Source: Flavobacteriaceae bacterium (GTDB lineage: Bacteria > Bacteroidota > Bacteroidia > Flavobacteriales > Flavobacteriaceae). From it: DNA of 6,678 nucleotides. Made by a program: the position numbers and the translations under genes. The notes beneath the pieces were generated by a model. The model had not been told where the DNA came from and did no database searches. It saw only the letters and a list, made by a program, of their open reading frames with translations. The stretch covers positions 1 through 6,678 of the forward strand of contig CANEXR010000161.1 of assembly GCA_947443815.1 (NCBI GenBank). Direction: 5' to 3'. This document shows positions 4,722 to 6,678 of the stretch, one piece after another; positions within the stretch are counted from its first letter, which is position 1, and the number at the start of each line of letters is the position of its first letter.

Positions 4722-6524
4722 TTAATGATGCAATACTGCTTCACCAGGTTTCATTGGAACATTTTGAGGAACAAAATCTTCTTCGTGCTCTGGATTACTA
4801 TAGTCATATGGCCAACGGTGTACATGAGGAATTTCTCCCGGCCAGTTACCGTGCATGTGTTCCATTGGAGCAGTCCATTCAAGGGTATTAGATCTCCAAG
4901 GGTTTTGAACTGATTTCTTACCGTAGAAAATACTACTAAAAAAGTTATATAAAAACACCAATTGGAATACTCCACCGATTAAAGCAAAGGTTGTTATTAA
5001 AACATTTACATTTTGCAAATCATCAAATAAAGGAAAGTTTGTATTTGTATAATAACGTCTAGGCAAACCAGCTAATCCAATAAAGTGCATTGGGAAAAAC
5101 ACACCATAAGCACATATTGCAGTTACCCAAAAGTGAACATACCCTAAATTTTTATTCAACATTCTACCAAACATCCTTGGAAACCAATGGTAAATTCCAG
5201 CAAACATTCCGTACAAAGCAGAAATACCCATTACTAAGTGAAAGTGAGCTACAACAAAATAAGTATCATGAACATTGATATCTAAAGTACTATCTCCAAG
5301 AATAATTCCGGTTAGACCGCCTGTAATAAATGTTGAAACTAAACCAATAGAAAATAACATTGCAGGATTCAATTGCAAATTACCTTTCCACAAAGTTGTT
5401 ATATAATTAAATGCTTTAACAGCAGAAGGAATTGCAATTAACAAAGTTGTAAATGTAAATACAGACCCTAAGAATGGATTCATCCCAGAAATAAACATGT
5501 GGTGACCCCAAACTATTGTTGATAAAAATGCAATAGCTAATATTGACATAATCATCGCTCTGTATCCAAAAATTGGTTTACGTGAGTTTGTAGCAATAAT
5601 TTCTGAGGTTATACCTAATGCTGGTAATAATACAATATAAACTTCAGGGTGTCCTAAAAACCAAAACAAATGTTCAAATAATACTGGTGATCCACCTTGA
5701 TAATGCAAGACTTCACCAGCAATGTATATATCAGATAAAAAGAAAGAAGTTCCAAAACTTCTGTCGAATATCAATAATAAAGCAGCTGATAATAAAACTG
5801 GAAATGAAACGATCCCAATAATAGCTGTTACAAAGAAAGCCCAAATTGTCAAAGGTAATCTAGTCATAGACATCCCTTTAGTTCTTAAGTTAATAACGGT
5901 AACAACATAGTTTAAAGACCCCATTAATGAAGATGCAATAAATATTGCCATTGAAACTAACCAAAGTGTCATACCCATTCCAGAACCAGGAATAGCTTGT
6001 GGAAGCGCACTCAAAGGAGGGTAAATAGTCCATCCAGAAGATGCAGGACCAGCTTCAACAAATAAGGAAGATATCATAATTACACTTGACAAAAAGAATA
6101 ACCAATATGAAATCATATTCATAAAACCAGAAGCCATATCTCTAGCTCCAATTTGAAGTGGAATTAAGAGATTACTAAAAGTACCACTTAAAGCCGCTGT
6201 TAATACAAAGAATACCATTATCGTTCCGTGTATTGTAACTAATGCCAAATAAATATCGTTAGCCATAACTCCATTTGGAGCAAACTTATCACCTAATAAA
6301 ATATTAAATATTTTAAATGATTCTTCTGGCCATGCTAATTGCATTCTAAAAAGCATAGACATTCCTACCCCAATGATTCCCATAACAATACCCGTTAATA
6401 AGTATTGTTTAGCAATCATTTTATGGTCAATACTAAAAATATATTTAGTTATGAACGTTTCTTTATGGTGGTGTTCGTGTTCGTGATCGTGTTCGTGTCC
6501 GTGATCGTGACCTTCTGCTGACAT
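4722..6524 (-). CDS. ctaD: Cytochrome c oxidase subunit I (aa3-type)
   Basis: This is the catalytic subunit of the haem-copper terminal oxidase (also called coxA). It reduces oxygen to water and pumps protons in the inner membrane. The 600 residues form a multi-pass membrane protein. H99 (TIHGT) and H429 are the low-spin haem ligands. H292, H341 and H342 bind CuB, with Y296 in GHPEVY as the cross-linked tyrosine. H427 (VAHFH) binds the high-spin haem. D129 (GARDMASGFMN) and E294 mark the D channel and K370 (IPSAVKAF) the K channel, so this is an A1-type pump. Unusual features are a histidine-rich N-terminus (residues 6-20) and a long hydrophilic C-terminal tail with scattered His (EHMHGNW, HVHRW, final HH). 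The ATG gives the family's usual start region just before the His cluster. coxB lies 28 bases upstream in the same operon, and a terminator follows. Confidence 0.97.
   Translation of the reverse strand: MSAEGHDHGHEHDHEHEHHHKETFITKYIFSIDHKMIAKQYLLTGIVMGIIGVGMSMLFRMQLAWPEESFKIFNILLGDKFAPNGVMANDIYLALVTIHGTIMVFFVLTAALSGTFSNLLIPLQIGARDMASGFMNMISYWLFFLSSVIMISSLFVEAGPASSGWTIYPPLSALPQAIPGSGMGMTLWLVSMAIFIASSLMGSLNYVVTVINLRTKGMSMTRLPLTIWAFFVTAIIGIVSFPVLLSAALLLIFDRSFGTSFFLSDIYIAGEVLHYQGGSPVLFEHLFWFLGHPEVYIVLLPALGITSEIIATNSRKPIFGYRAMIMSILAIAFLSTIVWGHHMFISGMNPFLGSVFTFTTLLIAIPSAVKAFNYITTLWKGNLQLNPAMLFSIGLVSTFITGGLTGIILGDSTLDINVHDTYFVVAHFHLVMGISALYGMFAGIYHWFPRMFGRMLNKNLGYVHFWVTAICAYGVFFPMHFIGLAGLPRRYYTNTNFPLFDDLQNVNVLITTFALIGGVFQLVFLYNFFSSIFYGKKSVQNPWRSNTLEWTAPMEHMHGNWPGEIPHVHRWPYDYSNPEHEEDFVPQNVPMKPGEAVLHH
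6465..6509 (-). repeat. Histidine-coding hexamer repeat at the start of ctaD
   Basis: Codons 6-20 of ctaD alternate His with Asp, Glu or Gly and end in a His triplet (HDHGHEHDHEHEHHH). At DNA level this is an imperfect 6-base tandem repeat of the type CAC-GAN. Such repeats can change length by slippage without breaking the frame. Confidence 0.8.
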
Positions 6525-6552
6525 ATATGTATACTTTAAATTTTCTTAATAA

Positions 6553-6678
6553 TTATTTCATAGCTATTTTTGCAATAGCTGCTGTGTCATTAGTTTTAGT
6601 AGAGTCAGTACCAGCGGCTCCATCAACAGGAGCTGGTGCTGCGGCCGATTTAATTGCATCTACTAAAGTTACTTGTTC
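6553..6678 (-). CDS. coxB: C-terminal end of cytochrome c oxidase subunit II (partial)
   Basis: A frame entering from the right edge encodes 41 residues and stops at 6553-6555, 28 bases before the ctaD ATG on the same strand. The segment begins EQVTLVDAIKSAAA and continues as an Ala/Pro/Thr-rich low-complexity tail ending in MK. None of the CuA ligands or membrane helices are in the window, so identification depends on position: subunit II directly precedes subunit I in Bacteroidetes cox operons, and flavobacterial CoxB proteins often end in alanine-rich tails of this kind. Subunit II would carry the CuA centre that takes electrons from cytochrome c. Another cox-operon gene is possible but less likely. 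Confidence 0.7.
   Translation of the reverse strand, partial: EQVTLVDAIKSAAAPAPVDGAAGTDSTKTNDTAAIAKIAMK

Noticed and set aside
4700..5910. Several plus-strand open frames of 60-70 codons opposite ctaD
   Set aside because: They lie antisense to a strongly conserved gene, have no family features, and are explained as shadow frames.
1..6678. CRISPR array, tRNA or rRNA gene, transposase, toxin-antitoxin or phage-defence genes
   Set aside because: No spaced repeat array, cloverleaf, transposase motif or defence-type protein was seen on either strand.

Overview
The window looks like a chromosomal segment of a Bacteroidetes bacterium, most likely a Flavobacteriaceae/Flavobacterium-like species. 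The DNA is AT-rich (roughly one-third G+C by eye). No gene start has a clear Shine-Dalgarno sequence. Matches to the Bacteroidetes promoter -7 element TAnnTTTG lie before two genes, and the protein sequences read as flavobacterial versions of their families.

Left part, plus strand (1-2562): the last 39 codons of a probable glycoside hydrolase family 13 enzyme (alpha-glucosidase/amylase type) are followed by two tandem, clearly paralogous LacI-family repressors (233-1252 and 1534-2562). The residues that read DNA in the recognition helix are identical in the two. The sugar-sensing halves have drifted more. Each gene has its own AT-rich upstream region with inverted or direct repeats, and one short block containing an inverted repeat occurs in both. 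The likely role is control of alpha-glucan/maltose use, inferred from the upstream gene fragment only.

Right part, minus strand (2566-6678, reading right to left): the 3' end of coxB, ctaD/coxA (aa3-type cytochrome c oxidase subunit I), a strong intrinsic terminator, ruvB (Holliday-junction branch-migration motor), a roughly 75-base structured element with a perfect 12-bp hairpin, and queG (epoxyqueuosine reductase, tRNA queuosine synthesis). coxB and ctaD are 28 bases apart and form one operon. ruvB has its own -7 box placed so close to its ATG that its mRNA may be leaderless. queG appears to follow ruvB without an evident promoter of its own and converges on the second lacI with only 3 bases between the stop codons.

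Most of the window is ordinary core and carbohydrate-regulation content. The points most worth a second look are the structured, probably dispersed element between ruvB and queG, the absence of any standard start codon for full-length QueG, and the duplicated LacI pair with identical DNA-reading residues and a shared upstream block.
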